Of a stretch of 50,861 nt of DNA, positions 18,704 to 28,803 are shown piece after piece; within the stretch, counting starts at the first letter, position 1; each line of letters opens with the position of its first letter. The notes beneath the pieces are model-generated. The model was not told the origin of the DNA, ran no database searches, and worked only from the letters and a program-made list of their open reading frames with translations. The position numbers were made by a program, and so were the translations under genes. Source of the stretch: Gammaproteobacteria bacterium (GTDB lineage Bacteria; Pseudomonadota; Gammaproteobacteria; Ga0077554; Ga007554); the NCBI GenBank assembly GCA_016191235.1, contig JACPOZ010000047.1, positions 1 to 50,861 of the forward strand. Direction: 5' to 3'.

Positions 18704-20102
18704 TATTATAAAGCTCCGCTACGCCAAGTTTCGCTTGCGTAAGATATTTATCCAAACGTTGTTCGCGCAGCGACAGATTGGAAATCGTGGTTTCCTGTAT
18801 GTAGGCCTGCAGCTTTTGCATCAGACCATGTGCTTCCGCCAAGGCCTGATCAATGCGCGCGTTTACTGCGGATATGTGGCGTGCCCGTTGCTGTTCCAGA
18901 ATATTCTGCAGGGCGAGAGATTTACGATAAAGTAAAACGGCCTCCTGTATCTGCGGGTTTTCCATTAGCCACGGAAAATAGTGATTCTCCGGCGCATCCG
19001 GCAACTTTCTTAGCGTGTTTTGCCATTGCACATCATCACCAGCATCAAGACGCAGAATATTATTTTCCAGTTTTCCCGCGCGAATCGCGTCTATCGACTG
19101 TTTGACACGCGATGCTTCTGCAGCATAGAGGGAAATGGCATTCTGATAGTGTTTCTGCGCCTCTTTATAAGATTCGAGTTTGAATAAGGTGTCAGGTACG
19201 GCCAGCAAAGCCTCTTGCGTTTCTACATCCCTTATCTCTCGCTGCGCCAACTCCATCCACGGGATTAACGCGCGTTTATGCTGATTTTGCGCCGACTCCG
19301 CAAATCCTGAGCCTAACAATGCTTTTGGGGAAAAATAGCTGTCCAACCTGATTTTCTGGAAATACACCTTGGCTAAAGCGGGTTCTTTTTTTTGAAGGTA
19401 ATGGTACCCGAGGGCAAGATTGGCCTTGTCCTGTAACATCTTCAATTCGGCATCGGAAAAAATTTCTTTGCTGATGCCGTCGAGCAATCCTGCACCTTGC
19501 AATGATATGCCATCCTTGAGCATGTTCACGGCGAGGTTATGACGGCTGTAATAGCCTTGCTTGGTATCACTGTCCAGGCGGCGCAATAGCGTCTCTGCTT
19601 TCTGAAATTGCTTTTTTGTCATCAAGAGATTTATCAGGAGCAAGTCCTGCTTTATGCGCAACTCTCCCGGAAGATCATCAATCGTTGAGATTTGTATTTC
19701 TGCCGCCGGATATGCGCCTTGACTGTAAAGTATTTTTGCGGAATAAAGGCTGGCAATGTCGCCAATAGGTGAGGAAGAGCTGTTACTTATCAGGCGTGAA
19801 AAAACCTTTTGCGCCTCGTTGGGCATGTCACTGGCGAGGTAAAGCATACCCAACAGAAGGTTGCTCTCTTGTTCCTGGCTAACCAGGACGTGGGTTTCTT
19901 GCGCAACGGTTAGCCGTGTTATGGCAGAGAAGTTATCGCCTCGGTAGAAGTCAAATAACGCCTCTCCAAAATGCGGGTCTTTTACCCTCCAGGACAGATC
20001 GCCTCGAAGGTCATCCGCCGCATTGGCTGTGGTTAGTGACAGGGCTGCGATAAGGAATACGATCCCGCGCGCCAGAGAATACTTTATGGCTGAGCATCCC
20101 AT
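18678..20102 (-). CDS. Secreted tetratricopeptide-repeat protein
   Basis: 474 residues. Signal peptide YSLARGIVFLIAALSLTTANA. TPR-like helices: SNLLLGMLYLASDMPNEAQ, SLYSAKILYSQGAYPAAEIQ, LGYHYLQKKEPALAKVYFQK. The C-terminal ~100 residues are predicted coiled coil (QNILEQQRARHISAVNARI, LREQRLDKYLTQAK). Second gene of the operon, overlapping the large TPR lipoprotein gene. Periplasmic by its signal; a scaffold or tether role for the ExbB/ExbD complex is inference. Confidence 0.8.
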   Translation of the reverse strand: MGCSAIKYSLARGIVFLIAALSLTTANAADDLRGDLSWRVKDPHFGEALFDFYRGDNFSAITRLTVAQETHVLVSQEQESNLLLGMLYLASDMPNEAQKVFSRLISNSSSSPIGDIASLYSAKILYSQGAYPAAEIQISTIDDLPGELRIKQDLLLINLLMTKKQFQKAETLLRRLDSDTKQGYYSRHNLAVNMLKDGISLQGAGLLDGISKEIFSDAELKMLQDKANLALGYHYLQKKEPALAKVYFQKIRLDSYFSPKALLGSGFAESAQNQHKRALIPWMELAQREIRDVETQEALLAVPDTLFKLESYKEAQKHYQNAISLYAAEASRVKQSIDAIRAGKLENNILRLDAGDDVQWQNTLRKLPDAPENHYFPWLMENPQIQEAVLLYRKSLALQNILEQQRARHISAVNARIDQALAEAHGLMQKLQAYIQETTISNLSLREQRLDKYLTQAKLGVAELYNNAAARGDE

Positions 20103-20114
20103 TGAATTATACGC

Positions 20115-20678
20115 CTACTGCGCCTCCCTGACCGTCATTGTTGGCGTGTTATCCTGGAGAAGATCGCTAATGCCCAGCGCAATAAACTTTGGTTTTTGCC
20201 CTTTTTTGAAATTAAGGGATGCGCTGCTGCGGTAGAATGGATTGGCCGGGGTTTTTCCCTTGAAAATGACGGAGAGTAACTGGTCGCCATCATTCAGGCT
20301 GCCGATATAGAGCCGATGTATGCCGCCAAGTTGCAGCGCTGCCGTCTCTTCAGGTGTGTACGTATGGGTTGTCACAATTTTGCCATTCACGCTTACTTCA
20401 ACGGAGTCCAGATCGAAGCGCGGCAACTGATCCATGCCCAGGAAGACGGAGATCCGAGACCTTTCGGGGAACTGTGCCTCTTCCTCAAGAATCGTGAGGT
20501 CGCGGCTTATGTCCGCCACCGTTTTTTGGAGAGACTGCACTTTGTTGTCCAGGGAAAGAAGCTCACCCCGCAACGTTTGCGCTGTGCCGCCAGGGGGGAT
20601 TTCCTGCGCATGGCCGATTCCCGCTACCGTGAGTGGACATAAAAACAAGAGCATGATTATCCGGGCAATACTTGTCAT
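20115..20678 (-). CDS. Secreted coiled-coil protein, first gene of the Exb/TPR operon
   Basis: 187 residues with signal peptide (ARIIMLLFLCPLTVAGIGHA). Residues ~35-65 form a short coiled coil (LLSLDNKVQSLQKTVADISR). A beta-rich domain follows: SVEVSVNGKIVTTHTYTPEE, HRLYIGSLNDGDQLLSVIFKG. No enzyme motif. It lies 12 bases upstream of the secreted TPR gene. The coiled-coil N-terminus and beta C-terminal half suit a periplasmic assembly factor. Function unknown. Confidence 0.72.
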   Translation of the reverse strand: MTSIARIIMLLFLCPLTVAGIGHAQEIPPGGTAQTLRGELLSLDNKVQSLQKTVADISRDLTILEEEAQFPERSRISVFLGMDQLPRFDLDSVEVSVNGKIVTTHTYTPEETAALQLGGIHRLYIGSLNDGDQLLSVIFKGKTPANPFYRSSASLNFKKGQKPKFIALGISDLLQDNTPTMTVREAQ

Positions 20679-20844
20679 TTCTGGCGCATCCTTAACACCT
20701 GCGGCAGGTCGCTAGTCCAGCGCATGTCGTTCAGTGGCATGGTGTTTATCGGCTAAATCGAGGACTTTCTTGACAGCGGCTTTGCCGTCAAGATCCGTGG
20801 AACTATCAGTCAAGCGGAAACCTGCCCGGGCTTGCACTAATCCA

Positions 20845-20881
20845 TCCGCACTCGAAAACCGGTGCGGGAACCCCGTATAAT
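20845..20881 (+). promoter_or_regulatory. Hairpin and -10 box upstream of the PfkB kinase
   Basis: CCGCAC and GTGCGG flank CTCGAAAACCG-like sequence, directly before a perfect TATAAT at 20876-20881, about 38 bases upstream of the kinase ATG. The 241-base divergent gap (20679-20919) also holds an inverted pair CTTGAC/GTCAAG (20769-20792). No clear -35. Confidence 0.4.
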
Positions 20882-20919
20882 CCCTTTTCGCATCCTTACA
20901 ACCAAACCGGAAAATACCT

Positions 20920-21852
20920 ATGTCAGCCCTGATTTGTGGATCCATTGCCTATGATACCATCATGTTGTTTCATGACAAATTCAAGAATCACATCTTGCCT
21001 GACAAGGTGCATATCCTGAATGTGTCCTTCCTGGTGGCAAACATGCGCCGCGAATTCGGCGGCTGCGCGGGCAATATTGCCTACAACCTCAAGCTGCTGG
21101 ACGGCGAGTCCACGTTGATGGGTACGGTGGGCGCGGACTTCGGCCCCTATGCCGAATGGCTGGGACGCTGCGGCGTTGGCCTTGAGCACGTCAAGGTGAT
21201 CGACAACACCTACACCGCCCAGGCCTTCATCACCACCGACATGGACGACAACCAGATTACCGCTTTTCATCCCGGCGCCATGAATTTTTCTCATGAAAAT
21301 CAGATTGAAAACGCCACAGGCATCACTCTTGGCATAGTTTCGCCCGATGGCCGCGACGGCATGCTGCAGCATGCCGCCCAGTTTGCCGAGGCGGGCACCC
21401 CCTTCATCTTTGATCCCGGCCAGGGCATGCCCATGTTTGATGGCGATGACCTGATGAAGTTCGTCGAACAGGCCACCTGGGTGACGCTCAACGACTATGA
21501 AGCGCAGCTCATGCAGGAGCGTACCGGCAAGTCGCCGCATGAGCTGGCCGAGCATGTCGATGCGCTGATCATCACGCGGGGCGGTGAGGGCTCGCACATC
21601 TATACCGCAAACAAGCGCATCGACATCCCCTGCGCCGCGCCCAAGGCGGTGGCGGATCCCACCGGCTGTGGCGATGCCTACCGCGCCGGCTTGCTATATG
21701 GTTTGATGAACGACATGGATTGGGAAACCACTGGCCGCGTCGCCTCGCTCATGGGCGCAATCAAGATCGAGCATCACGGTACCCAGAACCACCGCTTCGA
21801 GCGCGAGGAATTTTACGCCCGCTTCAAGGACAGCTTTGGATATCACCTGTAA
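20920..21852 (+). CDS. PfkB-family carbohydrate/nucleoside kinase, adenosine-kinase-like
   Basis: 310 residues. Seen: ALICGSIAYDTIMLF at the start, the glycine-rich FGGCAGNIAYNLKLL, ATWVTLNDYEAQLM, and PfkB signature 2 DPTGCGDAYRAGLLYG with the catalytic Asp. These enzymes phosphorylate sugars or nucleosides with ATP. The N-terminal wording (SIAYDTI, GGCAGNIAYNL) is the type usually annotated as adenosine kinase in gammaproteobacteria. Substrate choice is not proven by motif. It is convergent with the citrate synthase gene and has its own TATAAT. Confidence 0.88.
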   Translation: MSALICGSIAYDTIMLFHDKFKNHILPDKVHILNVSFLVANMRREFGGCAGNIAYNLKLLDGESTLMGTVGADFGPYAEWLGRCGVGLEHVKVIDNTYTAQAFITTDMDDNQITAFHPGAMNFSHENQIENATGITLGIVSPDGRDGMLQHAAQFAEAGTPFIFDPGQGMPMFDGDDLMKFVEQATWVTLNDYEAQLMQERTGKSPHELAEHVDALIITRGGEGSHIYTANKRIDIPCAAPKAVADPTGCGDAYRAGLLYGLMNDMDWETTGRVASLMGAIKIEHHGTQNHRFEREEFYARFKDSFGYHL

Positions 21853-21904
21853 ATTCGCCGTAAGCCGCTGGTGCGGAAGAGGTTGCTCTTCCGCTGATGC
21901 TGCG

Positions 21905-23065
21905 TTACCCACGATCCCTGAGCGGCACATAATCCCGAATCCCTTCGCCGGTATACACCTGCGTAGGCCGGAAGATGCGGTTGTCGGCGAGCTGTTCGCG
22001 CCAGTGGGCGAGCCAGCCGGCACAGCGTGAGATGGCGAAGATGGAGGTGAATTGATCGGCGGGGATGCCCATTTCCGCATAGAGCACCCCTGAATAGAAG
22101 TCCACGTTGGGGTATACGCCCTTGTGTGCCAGCCGTTCGCGGCAGATCTCTTCCACCGCCAGGGCGGTTTCGAAGAGCGGGCTGACCTGGCCGCCTTTGT
22201 AGGCCGCGAGCTTTTCCACCAGTTTTTCCAGGATGACGGCGCGCGGGTCTTTGACCTTGTATTCGCGATGGCCCATGCCCCAGATCTTGGCCTTGGCGGC
22301 GAGTTGTTTTTCCACCCACGGCCGGGCGTTGTCCGGACTGCCGATGTCTTCAAGCATCTCCACTACCCGCTGATTCGCACCGCCATGCAAAGGCCCGGAG
22401 AGGGTGCCGATGGCGGCGGCGATGACGCCATTAGGGGCGGCCAGCGTGGAGCCGGCCACCAGCGCGGCGAAGGTGGAGGCATTGATGGTGTGCTCGGCAT
22501 GCAGTACCAGGCAGGTGTCCATGATATCGGCGTAGAATGCCTCGGGTTCCTTGCCGCTCAGCATATAAAGGAAATTTTCCGCATAGGTGAGATCGGTGCG
22601 TGGCGGCACCGGGTCGTAGCCATTGCGGATGTGCTCCCACATCGCCACCAGGGTCGCCATGCGCGCCAGGATCTTGACCGTCATGCTGTGCACGTAATCC
22701 AGGTCTTCGCGGATGTCGCGGCCCGTCAGGCCTTCGGGGCCGGGATAAAACATTCCCAGGCTGGCCACGGCGGTCTGGAGCATTTCCATCGGGTGGCCGG
22801 TCGGCGGCAGGCTTTTCATCATCTCGCGGATGTTGTATTTGACGCGCCGGTTGCCGCGCAACTGTTCATCGAACTCGGCCAGTTCCCGGGCAGTGGGGAG
22901 GCGTCCATCGAGCAGCAACAACGAGGTTTCCTCGAAGGTGCTGTGTTCGGCGAGCGATTCGATAGGGTAGCCGCGATACGCGAGTACACCGCGCTCACCA
23001 TCAATATGAGAGATGTTTGATTTGGTGGCGGGGACGCCCTCCAGGCCAGGCAGATACTCGCTCAT
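21905..23065 (-). CDS. gltA: Citrate synthase (type II/methylcitrate-like, short form)
   Basis: 386 residues from ATG at 23065 (the GTG at 23068 is less likely). Condenses acetyl-CoA and oxaloacetate. Active-site pieces are present: HAEHTINASTF, GPLHGGANQRV (His), WGMGHREYKVKDPRA (His and nearby Arg) and the late GWLAHWREQ. At under 400 residues it is the short class, related to both citrate and 2-methylcitrate synthases. No prpB/prpD neighbours are seen, so ordinary citrate synthase is preferred. Single transcription unit. Confidence 0.9.
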   Translation of the reverse strand: MSEYLPGLEGVPATKSNISHIDGERGVLAYRGYPIESLAEHSTFEETSLLLLDGRLPTARELAEFDEQLRGNRRVKYNIREMMKSLPPTGHPMEMLQTAVASLGMFYPGPEGLTGRDIREDLDYVHSMTVKILARMATLVAMWEHIRNGYDPVPPRTDLTYAENFLYMLSGKEPEAFYADIMDTCLVLHAEHTINASTFAALVAGSTLAAPNGVIAAAIGTLSGPLHGGANQRVVEMLEDIGSPDNARPWVEKQLAAKAKIWGMGHREYKVKDPRAVILEKLVEKLAAYKGGQVSPLFETALAVEEICRERLAHKGVYPNVDFYSGVLYAEMGIPADQFTSIFAISRCAGWLAHWREQLADNRIFRPTQVYTGEGIRDYVPLRDRG

Positions 23066-23112
23066 CACGCACCTTTTTCAGAACAAAATGACTAGAAAAT
23101 CAAGAATAACAG

Positions 23113-23141
23113 AAAAAGAGGAGGGGGAAACCCCTCTTCTT
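23113..23141 (-). terminator. Terminator of the gsp operon
   Basis: Arms rich in CCCCTCTT and AAGAGG-AGGGG with a GAAA loop; on the minus strand the hairpin is followed by CTCTTTTTC. It lies downstream of gspG and ahead of the citrate synthase promoter region. A second dyad nearer gspG, AACAAGG (23322-23328)/CCTTGTT (23336-23342), may terminate too. The rest of the 300-base gap 23069-23368 holds nothing I recognise. Confidence 0.6.
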
Positions 23142-23368
23142 TGAGCAGGAAGCGAGGATAAGGTGGACTGGCAGCCTGTCGGGCTTAGCGGTCGAATCTG
23201 CCCCAAGGGCAGGTATTACGCCCTTCACCCTTCATGGGCGCTTCGTGCTTGTGCCTCGAACTCGGCCTTTAGCGCAGGCGAAATTTCTACGGCTTCAGGT
23301 ACTGCTTTCGGAAAACACGCTAACAAGGGTTAATTCCTTGTTGGCCGCATATCAATTGTGTTCAGCGG

Positions 23369-23809
23369 TCACTCAAGGTTCCAATTGCCGATATCCGCAT
23401 CCGTGCCCTCACCGCCCGGCTGACCATCGGCGCCGAGGGTGAAAACGTCGATCTCGCCGCGGGTGCCGGGGCGCAGGTATTGATACGGTTTGCCCCATGG
23501 GTCGTTCGGCAAGCGGTCGATGTAACCCCCCGTTTTCCAGTTTTTCGCGTCGGCGGGCTTCTTCACCAGCGCCTCCAGACCCTGATCGGTGGTTGGGTAG
23601 CTGAAGTTGTCCAGCTTGTAGAGATTCAATGAGCTTACCAGGGTGCGGATGTCCTGCTTGGCCTTGATGACGCGCGCCTCGTCAGGGCGGCCCATCAGGC
23701 GCGGCACCACCAGCGCCGCAAGAATGCCAAGAATCACCACCACGATCATCACTTCGATGAGGGTAAAGCCGCGTTGGGTGCGTTTTGGGTTTCGGATTGT
23801 AAATTTCAT
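23369..23809 (-). CDS. gspG: Type II secretion major pseudopilin GspG
   Basis: 146 residues. Class III signal with cleavage before Phe: TQRGFTLIEVMIVVVILGIL, including the conserved Glu at +5. The body has KQDIRTLVSSLNLYKLDNF, YPTTDQGLEALV and the calcium-site region RPGTRGEIDVFTLGADGQPG. It is the main subunit of the periplasmic pseudopilus pushing substrates through the secretin. Last visible gene of the gspC-D-E-F-G run; gspH-N are not in the window. Confidence 0.95.
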   Translation of the reverse strand: MKFTIRNPKRTQRGFTLIEVMIVVVILGILAALVVPRLMGRPDEARVIKAKQDIRTLVSSLNLYKLDNFSYPTTDQGLEALVKKPADAKNWKTGGYIDRLPNDPWGKPYQYLRPGTRGEIDVFTLGADGQPGGEGTDADIGNWNLE

Positions 23810-23822
23810 AAATGTTCCCGTG

Positions 23823-25040
23823 TTATTTCACTAATTGGTTCAAATCAAAAATCGGCAGCAGGATGGCGAGCACGATCACCAGCACCATGCCACCCATGCC
23901 CAGAATCAGCAGCGGCTCGAACAGCCCCAGGATGGCGGCCAGCAGGGTTTCTATTTCGCGCTCCTGGCTCACCGCGGCACGATCCAGCATCTGCTCCAGT
24001 TTGCCGCTGGTCTCGCCGCTGGCGACAAGGTGGATGGCAATCGGCGGAAAATAGCCGCTGCGTTCCAGCGATTTGTGCAGATTTGCGCCCTCGCGCACAC
24101 GCCTGGATGCCTCTTCGACCGCCGCGCGCATCACCAGGTTTGACATCACCTGTGCCGAGATTCGCATCGCCTCGATCACTGGCACGCCACTGGCGGTGAG
24201 GATGCTGAAAGTACGCATGAAACGCGCCGTGTTCATGCTGCGCACCAGGCGCGCGATCAGCGGCAGCGACAATAGCAGTTGATGAAAGCGCAGTTTGGGG
24301 CCTGGGCGGCGCAACAGGCTGGCGGCCATCACGCCCAACACCGCCAATATTACCAGCAACAGCACACCATAATCGCGTATAAAACTGCTCACTGCAATCA
24401 GCATTCGCGTCAATATCGGCAGTTGCTGGCCGGTATTTTCGAACACCTGCACCACCTGCGGCACTACAAAGGCAAGCAGCGCCGTCACCACCAGAATCGC
24501 CACGCCCGTCACCACCACCGGATAGATCAGCGCCAGCATGATCTTCTGCCGCAACGCCTGGCGCGTTTCTGTGTAGTCGGCGAGCCGTTCCAGTACCACC
24601 TCAAGGTGGCCGGACTGCTCGCCCGCCGATACTGTAGCGCTGTAAAGATCGGAGAAGATATGCGGAAAATCGCGCAGCGCAGTGGCCAGGGTATGGCCTT
24701 CCATGACGCGGGCGCGCACCCCCATCAGCATGTTGCGCAGACGCGGCTTTTCGGTCTGCCGCGATACCACCTGCAACGCCTCTTCGATGGGCAGGCCGGA
24801 GCGTACCAGTGTGGCGAACTGGCGTGTGATCAGTGCCAGATCGGTGGCAGAAATGCCGCGCTGGAATGACAGGCGTGATGCGGCTCGATGCTTCTCACTG
24901 CTGCGCACCTCCGCCACGGCAAGCGGCGCCAGGCCCTGCTCGCGTAACTGCTGGCGCACCTGGCGCGGCGTATCACCCTCCAGCACGCCCTTACGCTCGC
25001 GGCCTGAGGGATCCAGCGCTGTAAATTCAAATGCGGCCAT
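23823..25040 (-). CDS. gspF: Type II secretion inner-membrane platform protein GspF
   Basis: 405 residues from ATG at 25040 (a TTG start six bases upstream is less likely). Two GspF repeats: residues ~65-190 (TDLALITRQFATLVRSGLPI) and ~270-390 (ARFMRTFSILTASGVPVIEA). Each ends in membrane spans (VVVTGVAILVVTALLAFVV; ILGMGGMVLVIVLAILLPIF). The N-terminal MAAFEFTALDPSGRERKGV is typical. It links the GspE ATPase to the pseudopilus. It is separated from gspE by a palindromic repeat of ~113 bases. Confidence 0.95.
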   Translation of the reverse strand: MAAFEFTALDPSGRERKGVLEGDTPRQVRQQLREQGLAPLAVAEVRSSEKHRAASRLSFQRGISATDLALITRQFATLVRSGLPIEEALQVVSRQTEKPRLRNMLMGVRARVMEGHTLATALRDFPHIFSDLYSATVSAGEQSGHLEVVLERLADYTETRQALRQKIMLALIYPVVVTGVAILVVTALLAFVVPQVVQVFENTGQQLPILTRMLIAVSSFIRDYGVLLLVILAVLGVMAASLLRRPGPKLRFHQLLLSLPLIARLVRSMNTARFMRTFSILTASGVPVIEAMRISAQVMSNLVMRAAVEEASRRVREGANLHKSLERSGYFPPIAIHLVASGETSGKLEQMLDRAAVSQEREIETLLAAILGLFEPLLILGMGGMVLVIVLAILLPIFDLNQLVK

Positions 25041-25051
25041 TAACAAAAGCC

Positions 25052-25164
25052 TTTTGCCACAGAGACACAGAGGACGCAGGGGTTTCTGTTTTCGTCAGAC
25101 CAGATAGAGGTATCAACCATAGCAACAGGTATTTCTCCGTGCTCTCTGTGCCGCTGTGGCAAAA
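25052..25164. repeat. MITE-like inverted-repeat element inside the gsp operon
   Basis: Left end TTTTGCCACAGAGACACAG (from 25052) is the inverse of the right end CTGTGCCGCTGTGGCAAAA (to 25164), with small mismatches. The inside has no coding sequence. It lies wholly in the gap between gspE and gspF. A half copy sits at 44091-44117 before recG. The whole element can fold as one long hairpin in the gsp transcript. Confidence 0.7.
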
Positions 25165-25171
25165 ACCATAA

Positions 25172-26707
25172 TCATTCCGCACGTGTCACGCGCAGCACTT
25201 CTTCCAGGGTGGTTGCGCCGGCCAGCACGCGGCGCAGGCCGTCCTGGCGGATGCCGGGCGTCAGGGTGCGCGCATGGGTTTCCATCTCCTGTTCGCTCGC
25301 GCCTTGATGAATCATGCCGCGCAAAGTGCTATCGACTTCGATGACCTCGTAGATGCCGGTACGACCCCGGTAACCGAGGGAGTTGCATTGCTCACAACCC
25401 ACGGCACTATAGAGGGTGGGTGGATTTTCGTGGGGCAGGCCAAGGGTGTCGCACTCCGCCGCGCTGGCGGTAACCTGCTGCTTGCAGTGCGGGCACAACA
25501 GCCGCACCAGGCGCTGCGCCAATACGCCGATGAGACTGGAAGAGAGCAGGAAAGGTTCCACGCCCATGTCGCGCAAACGGGTGACTGCGCCGACGGCGGT
25601 GTTGGTGTGCAGCGTGGACAGCACCATATGGCCAGTGAGGCTCGACTGCACGGCGATTTCCGCCGTCTCCAGGTCGCGGATCTCGCCCACCATGACAATA
25701 TCGGGATCCTGGCGCAGGATGGCGCGCAGGCCGCGCGCGAAGGTCATATCGACCTTGGTGTTGACCTGGGTCTGGCCGATGCCGTCCAGATAGTATTCGA
25801 TGGGGTCTTCCACCGTCATGATGTTGCGCGTTTTGTCGTTGAGGCGGGTGAGCGCGGCGTAAAGCGTGGTGGTCTTGCCGGAGCCGGTGGGGCCGGTGAC
25901 GAGGATGATGCCATGCGGCCTTTCGATGATGCGGTGCATCACGGCAAGCGTCGCGGGCGCCATGCCGAGCTGTTCCAGGTTGAGGCGGCCCGCCTGTTTG
26001 TCGAGCAGGCGCAGCACCACGCGCTCGCCGTGGCCGGAGGGCAGCGTGGAGACGCGCACATCCACCGGACGGCCTGCGACGCGCAGCGAGATGCGTCCGT
26101 CCTGCGGCAGGCGCTTTTCGGCGATGTCGAGCTTGGCCATCACCTTGATGCGCGCCGCGATCAGCGGTGCCAGCACACGCTTGGGTTCCAGCACCTCGCG
26201 CAGCACACCATCGACGCGGAAGCGCACCACCAGACGGTTTTCAAAGGGTTCGATGTGAATATCGGAGGCATTTTCCTTGACCGCCTCGGTGAGCAGGGCA
26301 TTGATCAATCGGATGATCGGCGCGTCGTCTTCGGTTTCCAGCAGGTCTTCCGGTTCCGCCAGTTGCTGGGCGACGCTGAACAGGTCGATCTCCTCGCCCA
26401 GATCACCCATCATCTGCATGGCCTGCGCCGAGTCATGCTCGTAGCTCTGCGCAAGCTCCGCCTCAAAGGCTTCAGGCGTGACCTGTTGCAATTTCAGCGG
26501 CACGCCACCAAGGAAGCGGCGCAATTCGGCGAGCCCTGTGCTGGTTGCGTCGGGGCGGCACAAGACTATCGCACTACCGGCTTCCCAGCCCGTAACCATC
26601 ACACCATGACGCTTGGCGAAAGGAAACGGCGGGCGTTTCTCGGATACCCCCAACGGGGCGGCTACCGGGCCATCCGTCTGCAAGGCGGTATTAATTGCTA
26701 CGTCCAT
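25172..26707 (-). CDS. gspE: Type II secretion ATPase GspE
   Basis: 511 residues from ATG at 26707 ([13 protein letters not shown]); the longer reading to 26767 would overlap gspD by 77 bases. Seen: Walker [16 protein letters not shown], the Asp box [13 protein letters not shown], Walker [18 protein letters not shown], the His box [13 protein letters not shown], and a zinc-binding tetracysteine (CPHC...CEQC). Powers pseudopilus assembly from the cytoplasmic face. It overlaps gspD by 17 bases. Confidence 0.95.
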   Translation of the reverse strand: MDVAINTALQTDGPVAAPLGVSEKRPPFPFAKRHGVMVTGWEAGSAIVLCRPDATSTGLAELRRFLGGVPLKLQQVTPEAFEAELAQSYEHDSAQAMQMMGDLGEEIDLFSVAQQLAEPEDLLETEDDAPIIRLINALLTEAVKENASDIHIEPFENRLVVRFRVDGVLREVLEPKRVLAPLIAARIKVMAKLDIAEKRLPQDGRISLRVAGRPVDVRVSTLPSGHGERVVLRLLDKQAGRLNLEQLGMAPATLAVMHRIIERPHGIILVTGPTGSGKTTTLYAALTRLNDKTRNIMTVEDPIEYYLDGIGQTQVNTKVDMTFARGLRAILRQDPDIVMVGEIRDLETAEIAVQSSLTGHMVLSTLHTNTAVGAVTRLRDMGVEPFLLSSSLIGVLAQRLVRLLCPHCKQQVTASAAECDTLGLPHENPPTLYSAVGCEQCNSLGYRGRTGIYEVIEVDSTLRGMIHQGASEQEMETHARTLTPGIRQDGLRRVLAGATTLEEVLRVTRAE

Positions 26708-28796
26708 CGCTCGGGCCGGCATTGGCAGGGGGCTTGTCCGTGGGCGGACTGTTGGTGCCCGGTTCAAACGGCGGCGGCAGCTTCATCATATCTTGCATGG
26801 GCGGCATCAGCGGCAACGCTTCATTGCGCAACAACCCCCGGTCTTTCAGTCGCGCCTCGAGTTGTTGGGTGCGTATGAAGTTGTACTTACCGCTCGTCAT
26901 ACGCTCCGCAAGCTCACCATCGCGCATGATCACCGGGTGCAGGAATACCATCAGATTGGTCTTGTCCTTGGTGTTTCTCTTGTAGCGAAACAGGCTACCG
27001 ACCAGCGGGAGATCGCCCAGAAACGGCACCTTCTGCACATTTTCCTTGAGATCGTCGGTGATCAGCCCGCCCAGCACCACAACCTTGCCGTCATCCACCA
27101 TTACGCTGGTCTTGATGGAGCGGGTGTTGGTGATCAAGTCCGCCGCGCCGCGCACCGCGCTGGTGCTGAGGCTGTCCACCTTCTGTTCAATGTTGAGCTG
27201 GATGGAGTTACCCTCGTTGATCTGCGGCTTGACCTTCAATGTAATGCCCACATTCTGGCGCTGGATGGTCTGGAAGGGGTTGACCGGCGTCGCCCCCGCG
27301 CCCGCCACCGGCGCGGCAAACGCACCGGTAATAAACGGCACGTTCTGCCCTACGGTGATCTCGCCGTCCGAGTTATCCAACACCACCAGGGTCGGCGTAG
27401 ACAGCACATTGGACGAGCCGTCCGATTCCAGCGCGCGGATCAGTGCCGCGAAACTGAATCCTTCGCTGATAAACCGGCCCAACCCGAATGTCATGCCTGG
27501 CCCGAGGCTGGGAGCGCGGTTGGTGGCAATCGCCCCGCCGATTTCCGCGATGCTGGATCCGGCAGAACCGTTGGTAAAGTTGGTTAGACCAACCGGAGCG
27601 TTGCTTCCTTGTGTGCGGTCGAATGTCGCCCACTGCACACCCAGTTCCGCCGCGCGGCTCGAATTGACCTCCGCAATCACCGCCTCCACCAATACTTGCG
27701 CACGCCGCACGTCGAGCTGGCTGATCACCATCTGCAGAGAGCGGAACACATCGGGCGGGGCCGTCACCACCAGGGCATTGAGGCTTTCATCCGCCTGGAT
27801 ATTGATGCCGCTGCCGGGCGGCCCGCCACCTGTAGCGCCGCCGGGCGCCGCGCCACCCGCCACTTTACCCTTGTCTTGCACCTGGCTCGCTACTCCCGTT
27901 AACACCGGCACCAGATCCTTGGCCTTGGCGTAGTGCAAATAAATGACGCGGATATTGCCGCTGTTCTCCAGCGGCGTATCCAGATGCGACACCAGGGCGC
28001 GCATCCGCAGCCGCCCGGACTTGCCGCCACCCATCAGGATGCTGTTGGTGCGCTCATCGGGGATCAGCACTGGTCGGTCGGTGATCCCGACAGCGGCGCT
28101 GGGGTCGCTCTTGCGCGCCTCCTGGTCCAACGAGGTCAGGGTGCGCGCCACCTCGGAGGCGGCAGCGTGCTTGAGCGGCATGACCTCCACCTCTGTTTCA
28201 TTGCCAGGCTGGTCGATATCCTGGATGATCTTGGCCAGGCGCTCCACATTGGCTGCCCGATCGGAGACAATCAGCGCGTTCGTACCCGGATACGCCACCA
28301 TGTGCGCCTGCTGCGGCGCGAGGGGGCGCAACACCGGCACCAGTTGCGCGGCAGAGACGTTGTTGACGTGGATCACGCGCGTGACATATTCATCCCCCCT
28401 GCCGGGCCGGTCGTTATTGGCCAGTGGCGTGCTGACCTGCTTGGCGTTCACGTCGGGGATGATCTTGATGACCTTGCCCATCGGCACAGCGGCAAAGCCG
28501 TTTACCTCAAGCAGCGACAGAAAGACCTGGTAGATCTCATCCTTGTTCATGGGCTTGGCCGAGATCACCGTGACCTTGGCCTTGACACGCGGATCGACTA
28601 TGAAATTTTTGCCGGTCACGTCGGAGACCGTGGCGATCACCGCGCCGATGTCGGCGTCTTTCAGGTTAAGCGTCACATCCTGGGCACGCACCTGGAAAGG
28701 CAGCAGCAGCGCGGCCATCAACATCGGCACTGCAAAAAAAATTCTGGGTATATCGCGCAACCTCCTCACTCCATTCCCCTTAATTTTGCTTTTCAT
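26691..28796 (-). CDS. gspD: Type II secretion outer-membrane secretin GspD
   Basis: 701 residues. Signal peptide ([19 protein letters not shown]), then N0 ([20 protein letters not shown]), N1-N3 repeats ([38 protein letters not shown]), a Gly-rich linker, and the secretin core. Late motifs are [16 protein letters not shown], and [11 protein letters not shown] followed by [15 protein letters not shown]. The C-terminus is Pro-rich. Forms the outer-membrane gate of the type II system. Overlaps gspE and follows gspC by 7 bases. Confidence 0.95.
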   Translation of the reverse strand: MKSKIKGNGVRRLRDIPRIFFAVPMLMAALLLPFQVRAQDVTLNLKDADIGAVIATVSDVTGKNFIVDPRVKAKVTVISAKPMNKDEIYQVFLSLLEVNGFAAVPMGKVIKIIPDVNAKQVSTPLANNDRPGRGDEYVTRVIHVNNVSAAQLVPVLRPLAPQQAHMVAYPGTNALIVSDRAANVERLAKIIQDIDQPGNETEVEVMPLKHAAASEVARTLTSLDQEARKSDPSAAVGITDRPVLIPDERTNSILMGGGKSGRLRMRALVSHLDTPLENSGNIRVIYLHYAKAKDLVPVLTGVASQVQDKGKVAGGAAPGGATGGGPPGSGINIQADESLNALVVTAPPDVFRSLQMVISQLDVRRAQVLVEAVIAEVNSSRAAELGVQWATFDRTQGSNAPVGLTNFTNGSAGSSIAEIGGAIATNRAPSLGPGMTFGLGRFISEGFSFAALIRALESDGSSNVLSTPTLVVLDNSDGEITVGQNVPFITGAFAAPVAGAGATPVNPFQTIQRQNVGITLKVKPQINEGNSIQLNIEQKVDSLSTSAVRGAADLITNTRSIKTSVMVDDGKVVVLGGLITDDLKENVQKVPFLGDLPLVGSLFRYKRNTKDKTNLMVFLHPVIMRDGELAERMTSGKYNFIRTQQLEARLKDRGLLRNEALPLMPPMQDMMKLPPPFEPGTNSPPTDKPPANAGPSDGRSN

Positions 28797-28803
28797 CTTT
28801 AGA

